Assembly (NCBI GenBank): GCA_963693365.1
Contig: CAVNZM010000004.1
Span: 10,912,001-10,976,000 of the forward strand
Direction of reading: 5' to 3'
DNA: 64,000 bases
Source of the DNA: Amoebidium appalachense
Lineage: Eukaryota > Ichthyosporea
In this document: one piece after another, positions 38,886-57,476 of the stretch
Position numbering within the stretch: the stretch's first letter is position 1
Layout: each line of letters starts with the position of its first letter
The notes under the pieces: model-generated
The model's database searches: none
What the model saw: the letters and a program-made list of their open reading frames with translations, nothing else
What the model was told of the DNA's origin: nothing
Translations under genes and position numbers: made by a program

Positions 38886-39644
38886 CGAACATCCGCACGG
38901 ATACACACCAGCACCCAAAACGTGACATGCACACACAAAAGCATACACACACGTGCAAACACACACACACACATGTGCGCAGGAGCACATACACACACAC
39001 ACACCAACCCACACCAACCCACACACACACACACACAGAGGCACGTACCATGCTTTTTCTCGGTTTTGGTATGGAGGGCTCTGCAAAGGCCGTTGAACCC
39101 CTCGGCCAGCTATGACTGCGCACGCTAATACTGTTGGATAGATTCCGGCTCACTGAAGGAGGGGTTTGTGGTTGGGCCTGATGGTGATATCATATGTCAA
39201 TTCACTTCAACATGGGGTCGTTTGGCAGCCTTTTAAGGCCTATATATAATCGACAAACGGCATTTACATGCACACACCACAACACTGGAATCCAACAGGT
39301 ATGTTTATGTCAGGAGAAAACTTGGGCAAAGCAGCGGGGGGAAGAGGGGAGGGGGAGGGGGGGGGGAGGGGGTGCACAGAGGGTATTATCTGAACAGAGT
39401 ATCAACACGGCAGAGAACGACCGAAGAGGTTACAATCCAGAACAATTAAGAATGGTGCGTACATGTACAACGATATCACAGCACTAGGAACAGGGAAAGC
39501 GTGCAAGGAAAAAGAAGTTGAATGTGTCGGTGTGTGTGTTGTGTGTGCACTGTGCGGAGTGTGTGCATGTGTGTGCATGCATAGTTGTGTGTGCATGCAC
39601 GCCCACGAGCACGTGTGTGTGCGCTTTCATGTTAGGTGCAGACA

Positions 39645-39676
<32 letters not shown>

Positions 39677-41229
39677 CTTACAGTGGTGTTTGGTTCATTT
39701 ACAGGTTCTATGCACGATATGGATCCTCCATCCACCGAAAGAGACGACTGATTCTGGTGGTGTGTAGGTGGTGGTGGCGGTGGCGCCGTCGCCGGGACAA
39801 TACTATCTCCCTCGCAATCATTCGAAATTGGGGTATCTACCTCCGCACACACATGCTCATCCGAAATTTCCTCTTGGTTATCTACTTCTTCCTCAATTTT
39901 CGCGTCTTCGGTTGTCCCTTTGGTACATTTGTTTTCCGTGCTGCTTGAATGCAAAGATACTATCGGCGACGGTGGTGGTGTGTGTGGGGTAATGCACACG
40001 ACAGGTACCATTGACAATTCCATGCTTCCGGTGGTGTTTCGTGGGGCCCGCGGTGGTGGGTTTGTGCTTAGTCGAAGCGGCTGCACAGTTATTGGGAGTA
40101 GGTTTTAGTTGGAGCAAATTATTGGTAAAACATGAAAGCATCACAAATCCTTCAATGTAAACATTTCTGGTCTTGCAAACTAGCAAACCTTGGATAGAAA
40201 GTATGGCATTACATTCCAGCTTTAGCCATGTACATTATCACGGAAACGTACTCGGTATGTTTAGGGCATGTGAGTAATACAGACAGTGTATTAGTCAATG
40301 CATTGTTTGTACGCATGGCTCAGTATTGCAGCAGCCATTGAAACATTATCCGTAAAGCAAGCAGCCATGTGTTCCATGTAGCTGTACACGGGAGCAGTGA
40401 TGCATCCTTTTCTCCAAAGATCTTTGGAACCGGATTCTATTTCGACCATTAATGAACATGTGCAGTCTGAGTTTTTAAGCATGTGGCTGTCGAGTGTATG
40501 GCCTTAAGAGCAGCTGGCTGTGATGCGCTGACACAACCGGTGTCACAGGTTCAAGGCTTGACAAACACATTGACAGCGGCTTACTCCTTGTATAACAAAT
40601 ACATACAAGATCGACAAGCAAGGCTTGACAAACACATTGACAGCGGCTTACTCCTTGTATAACAAATACATACAAGATCGACAAGCGAGTTGTCCATGAG
40701 ATCGAGACACCGGCAGAGACATTGAACACACTGAGAAGCAGAGGCCGTCTCAAGTTAAGTTGCACACACTTTGGGCTCAGATTGTGCAGTTTGTGCAGAG
40801 AATGACAGAAAGTGACAAAGAGCGTGCGATCTGTTCGAGTCTCATCGCAGTTGCACCACATTTCCATTTCCGCGCGCACACCTTTTTTTTTGCACTTAGC
40901 ACGCGCGCGCACACACACAGACACACACACGCACATTAGCATAGGCACAGGCCCACAGAACACAACGAGCAACTTCATAATGCACCTGCCCACATGTACA
41001 CATGCTCGCCCACCCACCCACCCACCCACCCATCCGCCAGCCCAGCCGCCTACACAAATGCACACGCAGAAACCTTCCGTCTCGTATTTCTTTATTACTA
41101 TTTTTTTTCATGTTAATGAACCCAACACAACAAACACCACAGACTCCACAAACACCATGCCCTTACCTGGGCCTGTGACGGTTTAGGGCCGCAGTCAAAA
41201 AACGCACTGGGGCTTACGGCTGCAGCCAT
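36929..41229 (-). CDS. Pro/Ser-rich protein (419 aa) with possible ubiquitin-like C-terminal domain
   Basis: Exons on the minus strand: 41229-41167, 40080-39682, 39177-39049, 37597-36929. All junctions are phase 0; donors are GTAAGG, GTAAGC and GTACGT. The N-terminal half is disordered: [14 protein letters not shown], then Pro/Ser/Thr-rich sequence with an acidic patch ([14 protein letters not shown]) and a Pro run. Exon 4 supplies a basic Pro-rich stretch and then an ordered domain of about 95 residues with [20 protein letters not shown], a [12 protein letters not shown] helix, and [16 protein letters not shown]. The strand-strand-helix order resembles ubiquitin-like folds (Ras-binding or p85-binding type), but I cannot assign a family. 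The exon 3 acceptor lacks a strong pyrimidine tract and is the weakest junction. The third intron (1.45 kb) is almost all simple repeat. Confidence 0.6.
37805..37866. repeat. (GT)n microsatellite in intron 3 of the 419-aa gene
   Basis: About 31 GT units on the plus strand (CA on the sense strand), followed by GC-rich alternating sequence, a T-rich block and a long G run to about 38015. Confidence 0.85.
38822..38884. repeat. (CA)n microsatellite in intron 3 of the 419-aa gene
   Basis: About 31 CA units on the plus strand, within a wider CA-rich region from 38700 to 39038. Confidence 0.85.
40553..40686. repeat. 67-bp tandem duplication in intron 1 of the 419-aa gene
   Basis: Two virtually identical units, 40553-40619 and 40620-40686, beginning AAGGCTTGACAAACAC and ending GATCGACAAGC. 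Confidence 0.9.
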
Positions 41230-43693
41230 GGTCTGCCTTCTAGAAAAAAATGAGCCCGCGCAACACTTTTCATTCACCAACGGCGTGGGGGGTTGTGGTT
41301 GCTAACATAAAATCATCAAGGGGAGAGTTTTTTGTCGAGCTTCTGAAGGAGTCTCAAAATTTGGTGTACGAGCTGTACAGATGCAATCTTTATGCATATA
41401 TGTATGTTTACGCTCTAGCAGGGCTAATTGAGGGCCTGGAGTGTGCTTAAGGTTAAATAACGCCCTGGGAAATACTGTTGAACAGGTTTGGTTATTACCA
41501 CAGGAGAACCCAAATGGCTCTGACTTGCATCAAGGCTTCCAAATATTGGTTGTGTGGCCGTACGGTAAGGATATACTGTACATGTGTGTGCTGCGACTGC
41601 ATGCGTGCGTTCAAGAAAGCCTATCTTACAACTAATCCAACAGATACAGAAGGGGTGATTGGAGTTCCTGTTTAGAGCCGTTACGAGAATACAAACACTG
41701 AAGTTATGACAGGACATGATACACACAACTGGCGCTTGTCTTGAGAAAACGTTTCTCTGTGCGAACTGGAGGTGGTCATTGATCAAGGCTTGATGCATGC
41801 TGCTGAGCTATGTGAGCACACAATGGCATGTGCCCGCTCCCATCCGCTTTAAAACATAAACAAGTGGTGATTTAACAAATGTATTGGCGCTGCTTTATAA
41901 TATATAGCTGCTGAACAATTGATTATTAATATCGCATCGGGTTAAAATCAGGATAAGACGTATCGCATTCTTGCGACTATGATTGAACGGTTTTATCCGC
42001 CCTTGAGGAGGGTAAATTTTGCCAACAATGCTATGGTATGTGAACAATCCAAGTGTCGCCGTCATCGCGAGGCTCCGGCCAACTTGAACGGGAAAAAACG
42101 GTCTCTGTTCAGTCTTGCAGCTCTCCTGCCACCTTTTGAGTTTTCAAGGCAGAATTTATTTTTAAGGCCTTAAAGCGACTGATCACGAGGCTCTCCAGCC
42201 CTTGACTCAGAAATGGAAGTAGATTTGGTCAGCACGTCAGGAGTCAGGACGTGGACAGCTCACTGAGCTCATGATATCGCAGTGTACAATCAGTCTGACG
42301 ACTCACGATGCTCTCTGCGGGATCATGACTAAAAGTGATGATCAAGCCGTGTGGCCAAATCAACTTGAACTTGCAGGGTGCACGTGGTAGAGTGTGCATA
42401 CTACGTGGAGCGTGCCGATACACCAAGCTGTAAAAGGCCGGGGTCGCAACCAGCTGAGGCTTCAACACCATGCATATGGCCTCCATACATAAATAAATCA
42501 AATATATATAAGTCAGTGGCACACGCAGTAGTAATAATACTATGCACATGCACATGTTCATGCCATATGTACTGGAAAACCCGTTGGTGGCATCTCAGCT
42601 TGGCTTGGCAACGTCGATTTTTCAAGGCCGGGACGCACCTTTCTGCACATGTGCACACACACAGCACAAGCTAATTGTCAATTGTGTCAGCATTGACTCA
42701 CCGGCAGCAACCACGTGACTTGCACAAGCATCATTTGACCACAGCCTCGTACGCGTGTTGAAAATTTATCCGCAAGAACTTGTGCAACTTGGAGAAATGC
42801 GTTTGTGTCGGCCGCCCGTACATACGCGTTTTTTGTGGAGTCAGACAGGACCGTGAGGGTTCTAGGTCAAAAAGTCTGCCTGTTTACTCCTAGGCCTGCG
42901 GATGAACCACAGCGTCAACAGCACACGTACATGCATGAAAGTTTTTTTTTTGTTTTTTTTATACTGACTTTATTGATAAGCTCATCATGAAAGTTTCCAA
43001 AAAGACGTGATTGTGATGAAGTTGCAACTTAACGGCTGAAATTTGCTTCGAGTTGGTGCCGTTGACACCTTCAGTACGTGCGCGTACTCGCGTTGGGTAT
43101 GTGCACATCTGACTCCAATGAGTCCCAGAGGCCAGGGCGGAGATGCTACGTACACGATGTCACGTGAAATTGAGGGCCCCAACATGTCGACGTCAGTCTT
43201 GGGAACAGTCAGCCGCCGCGGCCTGTACACGGCAGACCGGTTTGTGTCAGCGCACCTGAGCGCACGACACTTTGCATGGCATGGACATCAGCAAGGGCCT
43301 CAGCCTGCCCGATAGATCACCATCCGAATTTCGTGGTGCCGTACGTTAGTAAGGTGTTATTGACGCTGCAATTGCCTTACGGGCTGACCATTTGTGCTCG
43401 AAATCGACTAAGCAAGTGCCACGATGCTGTGTCCACGGTACTTTCGTCTCGTTGGGCTATCATCAATGACAACAGGAAGTCCCCGAGTATACATATACGC
43501 ATGGCATATTTACTAGTGACCAGTCAGACAACCATGGCCATGGCGTTTTATTAATTCATCAGCCAAACCTAAAAAAAAATAAAATAAAAAAAAAAACACA
43601 ATAAAAGACAACGAATCTTCTCCAAGCCTAGGACTTTTAAAACGTTCACGTATGCCCCTTCTTCTTCCTTCGGAACTTTTTCAACCTCACACC
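41230..43693. other. divergent intergenic region between the 419-aa gene and the SDR gene
   Basis: Mostly unique sequence. Open frames exist near 42985-43315 on both strands, but they have no recognisable family, no clear splice partners and overlap each other, so none is called. It should contain promoters for both flanking, divergently transcribed genes. Confidence 0.4.
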
Positions 43694-44033
43694 ATGGCTG
43701 ACGCATACGGGTTTGAGCACACAGCCGGGTCCGGGCTGGTGGTGGTGACGGGGGCAACGAGTGGCATTGGGGAGGCCACGGCAGCCCTTTTTGCGCAAAA
43801 GGGACGCCCGCTGTTGCTGCTGGGGAGGAGGCAGGAGAGGCTGGACGCACTGGCGGCAAGGCACAGCAACGTCATGGCTGAGAAGGTGTGTGTGCGGGTG
43901 GGGGAAGGGGGGGGGGGGGGGGGGGAGGGGAGGGGAGAGGGGGGAGGGGATGTGGGTGTGTACAGAGAATGTGTGTGTGGGGGGGGGAGGGGGCTGGGGG
44001 GGGGGGGATGTGGGTGTGTTTAGAAAAGGGGTG

Positions 44034-44090
<57 letters not shown>

Positions 44091-44113
44091 GTGTGTGTGC
44101 GTGTGTGTGTGAC

Positions 44114-44146
<33 letters not shown>

Positions 44147-44651
44147 GCCCCCCGGGGGGGTTGGGGGGGTTGGGGGGGATGTGGGTGTGTGCACAGAAGG
44201 TGTTTGTGGTGCTGGTGGTGGTGTTGGTGGGGGAGGTGGGTGGATGTGTGTGTCCGTGTGCTGCACGTGTGTGCGTGTGCGTGTGTGCTTGTGCGTATGC
44301 GTGTGTGCACGCACGTGTATGTGTGTGTAATAGTAGGTGTGTGTCGGTGACACATGTTTCAATGGGATCGTGTGATTGTTGTGGTGCATTTCGCCCCCAT
44401 TATAAGCCCATAAGGCTGACGTTTGCGGCCCCACGTGATTCTGCTGCAGAACCACTTTCACGTCTTGAGACTTTATAACACCTGTAGAATTTGATGCCAC
44501 GCCCCGGCCCGGGCAATAAAAAGCTTTTCGGAAAATACATTCCCCCCCCCTCTCCCCCCAACACACACACACTCTTGGCAAAAAAAGAAAACAAAAAACT
44601 CTGGACACTGATATATGATACAACACACGGCACACCTCTCCCTCCCTCGAG

Positions 44652-44687
<36 letters not shown>

Positions 44688-44811
44688 GCGCACCAATACC
44701 GTGCACCACCACCACCATTACACCCACACGCACAGGTGGACATGCGTGATCTGAAGGCTGTGGAGGGTGCTGTGACACGTGCAGAGCAGCGCTTTGGCCC
44801 CGTGGAGGTTA

Positions 44812-44845
<34 letters not shown>

Positions 44846-45163
44846 CCCCCACCACCACCAACCCATCTACCCCACCCTAACACCCATCTTTGCCACCCAC
44901 ACACCAACGCAAAACTTTCGGACACAAAACGTGCACTGCGGCACAACAGGACACAGTGTCGCACTGCCCCCGTCTCTTCCTGCCCCCACCATTCCCCTGC
45001 CTACACAAGAAGACAAGAGTGACACACACACACACACACAAATATAAGCTTATGTACAATATATGAACAATTTCACACACGAAAACATCCGCTTCTGTTC
45101 ATCTTTCAATCAAACAAGCCAATTAATTACCGTGCTGGACCCAGCCTCCCCCCTCCCCCCGCC

Positions 45164-45204
<41 letters not shown>

Positions 45205-46457
45205 CCCCCGCCCACCCCCTTCACCCACCCTCCCCATCCCCCCTCCCTTCCCCACTTCCATCCCCCCCCCAACTACCATCCCACCACCAAAAGAACCACA
45301 CCACCCCACCTCCACCCCCTTCCCTCTCAGATCTCGTAATACCACTAACTTCTGTCCCTGCATGGTGCACATATTTGGGGGTTTCCGACTTTAAGATACC
45401 AAAACAAACAAGTCTGAGGAACGACTGCAAATTTCTCATTAGAACTAGGACGGTTATGACTGTGCTGCCTCTTTCTTTCTTCATAAACCACATTTATATT
45501 TACTTGATGGTTTAGGTAGTTCCGCGATCATGAATTTCGTAACTGTGGGTGGTTACGACCCCCCCCCCCCCCCCCCCCTCCCCGTGGCTGCAACCCAACC
45601 CTACCCAACCCTCGTACCAAGCCCACTGAAGTTCACCGTGCCATTTTCTATCATTTCCCAATCTAATCGTGGTGTTGCCTTCCCCCCCTCTTCCCCCCCC
45701 CTCTCTCCCCCTCCCCCCCTGCACGGCGCCACCTTCTAATACGCGTTACTCTCTGAAAAAGTCTCTGGCTGTTCCATCCATCCATTTTATCCGAATTTTT
45801 TTTTTTTACATGAACACCTCCCGTTGGGTCTTGCATTCCCACTCTCCACATTCCCTCTCCATTCCCCCCTCCCCCCCCTTTCCCCCCCCTCCCCCCCCCC
45901 CCCCTCTCCCTTCGGCGGCACAACTAATTTTTTTTTTTTCCATGGTCACTGATTGATTCTATGAATCTTTTAGGTGTTTGTCAACAATGCGGGGGTGATG
46001 TTTCTGGGGGATGTGGACACCCAATCCCCCACTGAATGGCAGGCCATGATCGACACAAACATCATTGGTGTGCTTAACGGAGTGCGCGCTGTGGTTGGTA
46101 CGAATCCCGGCCTCCCGCCCCCCCCCCCTCCCCCCCCCCCCTCCCCCCCCCCCTACCCCCACCCCCCGCCCCCACCATCCCTACCTCCCGATTTCCAGCA
46201 GGAGCAGAAAGTTTTAAGGTTGTAGGGTTTTGTGTTATCTTATCTTTCAGTCAGTTCCTTACTTGTTTAGGTTAAAGCTTGTGGCACCTATTACACCCAA
46301 AACCAATCTGCAACGCATTATGACACGTTGCATGCGTGTGTTGTACCATTGCACACTTCCTGGTGCTCTTCACCTCATTCGTAACAGGTTTTTTTTATAC
46401 CCTTGTCTTCCCTCAACTCAAATGCATATGTCAATCTTCTCAAAAACAACCTTGGAT

Positions 46458-46500
<43 letters not shown>

Positions 46501-47624
46501 CGCAGAGCCGCTTTTCAGGCCGCATCATCCAGTTGGCAAGCCGCTCTCAATTGTTGGTTGTTAAACTGAAACGGGTGCATTGAAATTTTATGCCCACGAG
46601 TATCCCCCCCCCTCCCCCCCCCCCCCCCCCGGCCCCTCCTTGCCCATTCCGTGCACGGAGCAAAACATCGACCCACACCAACACATTGAATATATAAACA
46701 TTCATATCACTAACAAACCACAACAACCAACAGGGGGCATGAAGGGGCGTGGGCATGGCACGATCATCAACGTGAGCAGTGTGGCGGGGCTCAACCCCTA
46801 TGCGCAGCATGCGGCCTACTGCGCCAGCAAGCATGCCGTGCACGGCCTGACCAAGACCCTGCGCTTGGACCTTGCCTCCTCCGGTGTGCGCTGTGTGCTC
46901 ATCTCCCCGGGCATGGTCGACACCGAACTTGTGCACCACGTCACCGTATGCATTCCCTCCCCCCCCCCCCCCCCCCCCCCCCCACACACACACACCCTCG
47001 GCCCCTCCTCCCCTCTCCCCCCCCCCCACCCCCCCCCCTCCAGTTTAGCTATCCCCCCTCCCCCCCCCTTCCCCCCTTCCCCCCCCCCCCCCCCCCCAGT
47101 ATGGTGGCAGTGTGGCCGCCGAGGGCCGGGGGAAGGGGGGGGGGGGGGGGGAGAGAGGAGGGGGGGGGGGGGGGAGGCTGCCCCTCCCTTGCCTCTCCCA
47201 CTTGCACCCCCGAAGCGAAATTTAATTTGCTCGCCACGTTCCCGCCAAAACCCAAGCTTGCTACAGGAGAGATGTTTTCCCCTTTACACACCCTTTCCTA
47301 TGCATGCCTACACAATCATTCGTGGTTTGTGTCTTTTTTCATGCATGCAAACGCCCAGGGCAACGTACGTATTCGCGCTATCGCTTGTTTCACCCCCATT
47401 ACTGAGAACAATAACAAGTTTTATAATCTTTAAATTTTATTTAATCATATTTAAACCGCGTGCAGGACTCTGATGCCAAGGGCATGTGGCTGGGCAAGAA
47501 GGAGGCTGTGGGGTGCATCCTCCAGCCGATGGACATTGCCGAGTGCGTACTGTTTGCAGCCACACGGCCTGGTCACGTGACCATCAGGGAGATCGAGGTG
47601 TGCCCCACAAAGCAGAACGATTAG
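43694..47624 (+). CDS. classical short-chain dehydrogenase/reductase (252 aa), five exons
   Basis: Exons: 43694-43885, 44736-44807, 45974-46097, 46734-46945, 47466-47624. All in phase, 252 aa, the usual classical SDR length. Motifs: TGATSGIG (residues 19-26) for the dinucleotide, LGRRQERL after strand 2 (Arg favours NADP(H)), NNAG (92-95), Asn117 in DTNIIG, Ser145 in INVSSVAG, Tyr158 and Lys162 in YCASK, and PGMVDTEL. The catalytic Asn-Ser-Tyr-Lys tetrad is complete, so an active cytosolic oxidoreductase is expected. The C-terminal PGHVTIREIEVCPT resembles YdfG-type 3-hydroxy-acid / serine dehydrogenases; substrate is unknown. Donor of exon 2 (GTTATC) is weak but conserved SDR sequence continues exactly across it. 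ATTAAA at 47935-47940 could be the poly(A) signal. Confidence 0.9.
46459..46498. repeat. poly-G tract, 40 G, in SDR intron 3
   Basis: A homopolymer of about 40 G on the sense strand, an exception to the usual sense-strand C bias of introns here. Confidence 0.75.
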
Positions 47625-48519
47625 ATTAATACTGGTTTATCTGTTTGCAGAAGGGGATGGTTGATGTGGTTTCTTAAAGGCAATGGGTGAGTCAAGTAGA
47701 GATGAGCCCTTAGTGTGTTGGTGTCTGTATTTTCATTGCCAATCACGGACGATTGGGAGCTGTTTTGTGCAATGTGCAAGCATGAGTATATACTTGGTGT
47801 GTAAAAATGGCGGTGTGGTGGAACACTGTGCGAGCAAGCATTATGGGCTTTAGTTAAAATGGGACCCGCATTACTTGCCACGATGAATTTTTTCCTTTCT
47901 TCTTGTGAAAAACCCGGCATTGCCGGCATTGCCGATTAAAACCTACAAGGTGCTTTTATTGACTGCTACGATATCGGGTCTCCTCCTGGAGGCCGGCGTC
48001 TACATTTCTTTACAACCAGGCTGCTTAAGAATATGCAAATTACATCTCAGAGTATGACGGTTTTTGGCTGCCTGTTACTATGCTCATCTCTACCCTCCCT
48101 CCCCCATCCTCCTCCACTCCCCCCCCCCCTTCCCCCCCCCCCTTCCCCCCCTCCAGAAAAAGAAGAAGAAGAAGAAGAAAAAGAAGTCTTAAGAAAAAAA
48201 ATGAGAGAGGAAAGAAAGAAAGAAAAAAGGGGGGGGGGGGGGGGGGGGAAAGGAAAAGAGGGGTTTTTCTTTCCGAGTAACTTTCATAAAACGAAAAAAA
48301 ACTCACCCCATCGCCATGTTACCACCACCATGGTACCACCATCATCAGACACATACGTGTACACACAAACACGCACACACGCACACACGCACACACACAC
48401 ACACACACACACATATATAAACCTGCAACTTAGAACAATGGCACACAACATGTGACATTCTCTTTCTCTCTCTCTCTCCCTCCCTCCCTCCCTCCCTCCC
48501 TCCCTCCCTCCCTCCCTCC

Positions 48520-48552
<33 letters not shown>

Positions 48553-48869
48553 GCTCTCTCTCTCTCTCTCGCTCTCTCTCATTCATATCAGGGCCACCAG
48601 TAACACCACTGGCATTGTGTGCTGCCTTTAAAATAAAATATTTCCCCCTCCCCCTCTCCCCTCATTCTTCCCCTTCCCCTCCCCCCCTCCCCCCATTCTT
48701 TCCCCCTCCCCCCCCCCCCCTTAATAGGTTTTTCTGAGACCCCTAGTGATTTTCTATGCACAGCTGCAGAAATCCCCCTCCCCTCCCTCCCCCTGAACCT
48801 CTTTTCCATTATGCTCAGTGCCACATATCCTCCCCAGTCTCCCTCAGTGCTTGCAACCTCAGAGTCCTT

Positions 48870-49250
48870 CTCTCTATTCTGCCTGCCCTATTCTCCTTCC
48901 CAGCCTGAGGCCTCCTCCGCCCTTCCCCCGTTCCCTCTTTCTACCCCCCCCCCCCCCCCCCCCCCCCCCCAAAGCCCTATGAAGCATGGTAACAATACAT
49001 ACTCGATAAACGTCATGAAATAATATTTTGCTTCTGTTACAGTAAATCGGTTTTGAAATAGCTCTCGTATCCCCAGCTGGTTTTCCTTGTTTCCCCCTCC
49101 CAGCCTTGCCGTCTCCCCAGCCCCCCACCCTCCCCCTCCCCCTCCCCCTCCCCTCGGAGTCCTAAAACCCCAAAACAATTACTGTACACGCACACACGTA
49201 CACACACACACACTTCTCCTCCCCCAAGTCCCTCTTTGTTATTTTCTCTT
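48870..49250. repeat. dispersed repeat segment Z, copy A (inverted relative to 54105-54420)
   Basis: Shares, in reverse complement, blocks with 54105-54420: the CTGCC(TG)CC...ATTCTC / CTCCTCC...TTCCCTCTTT segment, CCCTATGAAGCATGGTAACA versus its counterpart, the TTTGCTTCTGTTACAG block and the AAGTCCCTCTTTGTT block. Similarity is clear but imperfect, with different homopolymer lengths. Confidence 0.7.
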
Positions 49251-49361
49251 CTCCCCCCCCCCCCCCCCCCCCCCCTCACTCCCTCCCCCTCTGGCTCTCT
49301 CTTTCTCCCTGCCCCCTTCTCCCGAAAAGAAACTCACCCCATGGCCATGTGACGAGCCTTC

Positions 49362-49654
49362 ACTTTAGAGTACTACCGGGGCAACTAGTACTATCAAGTT
49401 GAAATCGCAGACCCGCGGCCGTTTTTATTCCATGGGGCACGAGACGACGGTCTAGCAAATGGTGTATACTGGTGGGGTTTGATAGTTACTGTAGCTTGAT
49501 TTATGAACAAGCGTGGCACGTTTACGTCACACGAATGAGCTACAAGTTTACACTGCGGAAGAAAATAAAGGACTGGGGGAGGTTTAGGGGTTGAGAAAGA
49601 GGGCTGGGGGATGGAAGAACAACAAGTGCAACACCCATAAAATTACCTCCCCCC

Positions 49655-49712
<58 letters not shown>

Positions 49713-49795
49713 AGAAAAAGAAAAAGAACTGAGAAAAGAAAAAAGAAAAACTTAAAAAACAGGAAACATCAGGGAGAAGGGAAGAACACTAGATG
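49362..49795 (+). repeat. dispersed repeat segment X, copy A
   Basis: About 430 bp colinear with 59733-60125: shared TACTACCGGGG, GACGGTCTAGCAAATGGTGT, GGGGTTTGATAGTTACTGTA, AATAAAGGACTGGGGGAGG, CAACACCCATAAAATTACC, a C-run/A-run junction and AACAGGAAACATCAGGG. Confidence 0.85.
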
Positions 49796-50121
49796 AAGAT
49801 CTGGAAGGACGGTCTCAGTGAAGAGGAGAAGAAAAAGGAAGGAGATCGGAAATAGCCGAGAGTATAGAAAGCAACAAATGGAGGTCACGGAAAAGGCAAG
49901 CTGCCAAGGATTTGGAGACTTGAAGGGAAACGAAAATTTGAAAAACACGATTGATAATCGGGTGCGTGTGTGTGTGCGCGCACATGTGTATGTGCGCGTG
50001 TGTCACAAAAGTTTATTTGTATGTGGGCACGCGCATTTTTGTGTGTGTTTGAGTGTATGTGCGCGCGCGTGTGTGTGTGGTGTGTGTGTGTGTTTTGTGT
50101 GTGTGTGTGTGCGCGTGTCAC

Positions 50122-50247
<126 letters not shown>

Positions 50248-51304
50248 CGTCTGTGTGTGTGTGTCAGTGTGTGTGTATGTGTTTGTGTGTTGTGTGTCAG
50301 TCGCCATCTAAGCTAGAAAGGTTGTTGAAGACTGAGGGAGAACTGGTTAATTGGACCGTCAAGGACGGGCTGCATTTCCAAGGACCAATTGCAAGCTCCT
50401 GCGTGGACCGCCCAGGGCACTGTAGTGACCGGGAGGTAGCTTAGTGGGGATGGCAGTAGACTCATGGGGGTTACATTAGTCGTGGCCTAGAGCATGTACA
50501 CTGGGTGACTCGGCAAAAATGCCGGCAGGTTTATTCCCCACGATTAATGTCTTACAACTGGTATACATTATTGGCAGGGTCGAGGTAGCTTAATGTTAAA
50601 CACAATAAAGGTAACCCCCCCCCCCCCCCCCCTCCCCCAACTTCCCCCATCAAAAGACAAAAAGACCCAGAAGAAAAAAAAGGCCCTGAGAAGGAGCAAG
50701 TTAGAAACACAAGGATAGAAAAGCAAGATAAGATAGAGAGGTCTCGTTGAAAAGAAAACGTCAGAAAGACAAGAAAGAAGGGTACTATAGGAAAGCTCGG
50801 GCAATTTTAACGCCTATGCATGGCACGGCTAATTTTTTTAAGTACATACTGCAGCTACTTGAAAGATTCTGAACTGTGAATAAAAAACATGAAAGGACAC
50901 AGCCGAACCGTTTAACTGCTGACTTCCACGGTCCGTGTCTTGACTAATTATGGTAAATATCATGCGGCATCAAAAAAAGGGCTGTATGAGGTGCGGGATA
51001 TTGCAACTGCTATGATTCATTTTTCGGGTGTATTTCTTTCAAAATTGAATACCTGGTCCATATCATTACTTGTCACATCCTGCCCAACGACACTGTGGTT
51101 CATGCTATATTTAATATATGCACACAAAATTCCTCCCTACTAATGAATATACCTCCTACTGCTAATGAATAATTTTTGTTTTGTTGACAGCCCGACGGTC
51201 ACCTAGCAAGCCATATATACTCATACATGTGGCACCGCCGGACGGTCACTTCGGATCGGTCATAATGGTTCCAGGCAGGTATAGTTGCCACCCCTTTGAA
51301 ATTC

Positions 51305-56494
<5,190 letters not shown>

Positions 56495-56584
56495 GTTGAC
56501 AGCTGTTACTGTGATATATTCGTATATGCGCACGGGTTTTTTTTCCAATTCATGCGCACCGGTTTTCAAGTATTGGTTTGCACT

Positions 56585-56782
56585 TCATTCGTCTAAGTCA
56601 CCGAAATCTGCCAAGTATTCACCACTGCGGCTATCATAGTATGGTGCACCATACAAATGTCCAGCGAGTCGTTCGTGCCCCGCCTTTTGACAGGCCCAAG
56701 TAATTGGCCTTGTTCGCAGGCCGTTAAAACTTTTCAACCTCCACCACTTACCAATGATTCTCAACTTTTCTAGAATCTGCAT
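56585..56782 (-). CDS. possible 65-aa ORF just upstream of the Apple-domain gene
   Basis: An ATG-to-stop frame with natural composition (for example GHLYGAPYYDSRSGEYLADF) that ends 91 bp before the Apple-gene start on the same strand. It could be an upstream ORF, a separate small gene, a decayed exon or chance. No family recognised. Confidence 0.22.
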   Translation of the reverse strand: MQILEKLRIIGKWWRLKSFNGLRTRPITWACQKAGHERLAGHLYGAPYYDSRSGEYLADFGDLDE

Positions 56783-57060
56783 GATGAATCGTAAACCTAA
56801 TCAATCACATACATATGGTTTGACTTTATTGCTTGGTAAGGAAAGCTGGACCAAACTCGCGAAGTCAAATATTTTCTTGGAATATATTATTGCGTAATGC
56901 TGCACATGTATCTGTGTTCCTACTCCAGTATTCATAACAATGCATATGGCCGAGGGCCCCCAATGGAATGCGTGGTATCCAGATTTATCCGATATCATGA
57001 TAAGGCATCCAGGTTTTATCGGAGAGTTTTGTTTTGGCATTTCAAGTGGGCACTGGGTAG

Positions 57061-57089
57061 GCCTATATAACAGAACAGTTTATATAGGC
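57061..57089. promoter_or_regulatory. perfect 10-bp hairpin GCCTATATAA / TTATATAGGC
   Basis: Arms 57061-57070 and 57080-57089 with a 9-nt loop. It contains a TATATAA-like box on each strand about 570 bp upstream of the Apple-gene ATG. Could be a core promoter or merely a palindrome. Confidence 0.3.
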
Positions 57090-57476
57090 TATGTACCGCT
57101 CGCCTAATATATTAACAAGATTGTTGTGCTCCTTGCGTCCTTCAATATTACGACGAACGAGAACGAGGGGTACGTCATACACTTAATGTTTCAGTAACTG
57201 GATGTCACTGTTCATACTTATCACTACTAGTACTACATCACCACTCCATGGCATTCCAAGAATCTATTTTGCTTACAACTGACAGAACTTGAAACCGATC
57301 TCGAGCTCGCGAGGGACTCCTTAACGACTATGTCGGCATTTCTCGATTGTGATTTTAATACTTTACCATGTCCGGACTTTCCTAAAACAAACATTACATA
57401 TACGGAAACTACCAATCAGTGCGAGTCAATTTTATCGGCTTCGGCTGGCCGTGAGCCACCATGTACGTGATCCAGG

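Noticed and set aside
42985-43315. Overlapping 81-aa (minus) and 90-aa (plus) frames
   Set aside because: Natural-looking composition, but no family, no ATG context for the minus frame, no splice partners and mutual overlap; coding cannot be supported.
43646-44866. 406-aa minus-strand frame
   Set aside because: It is antisense to the SDR gene and consists of intron repeats and reverse-read SDR exon.
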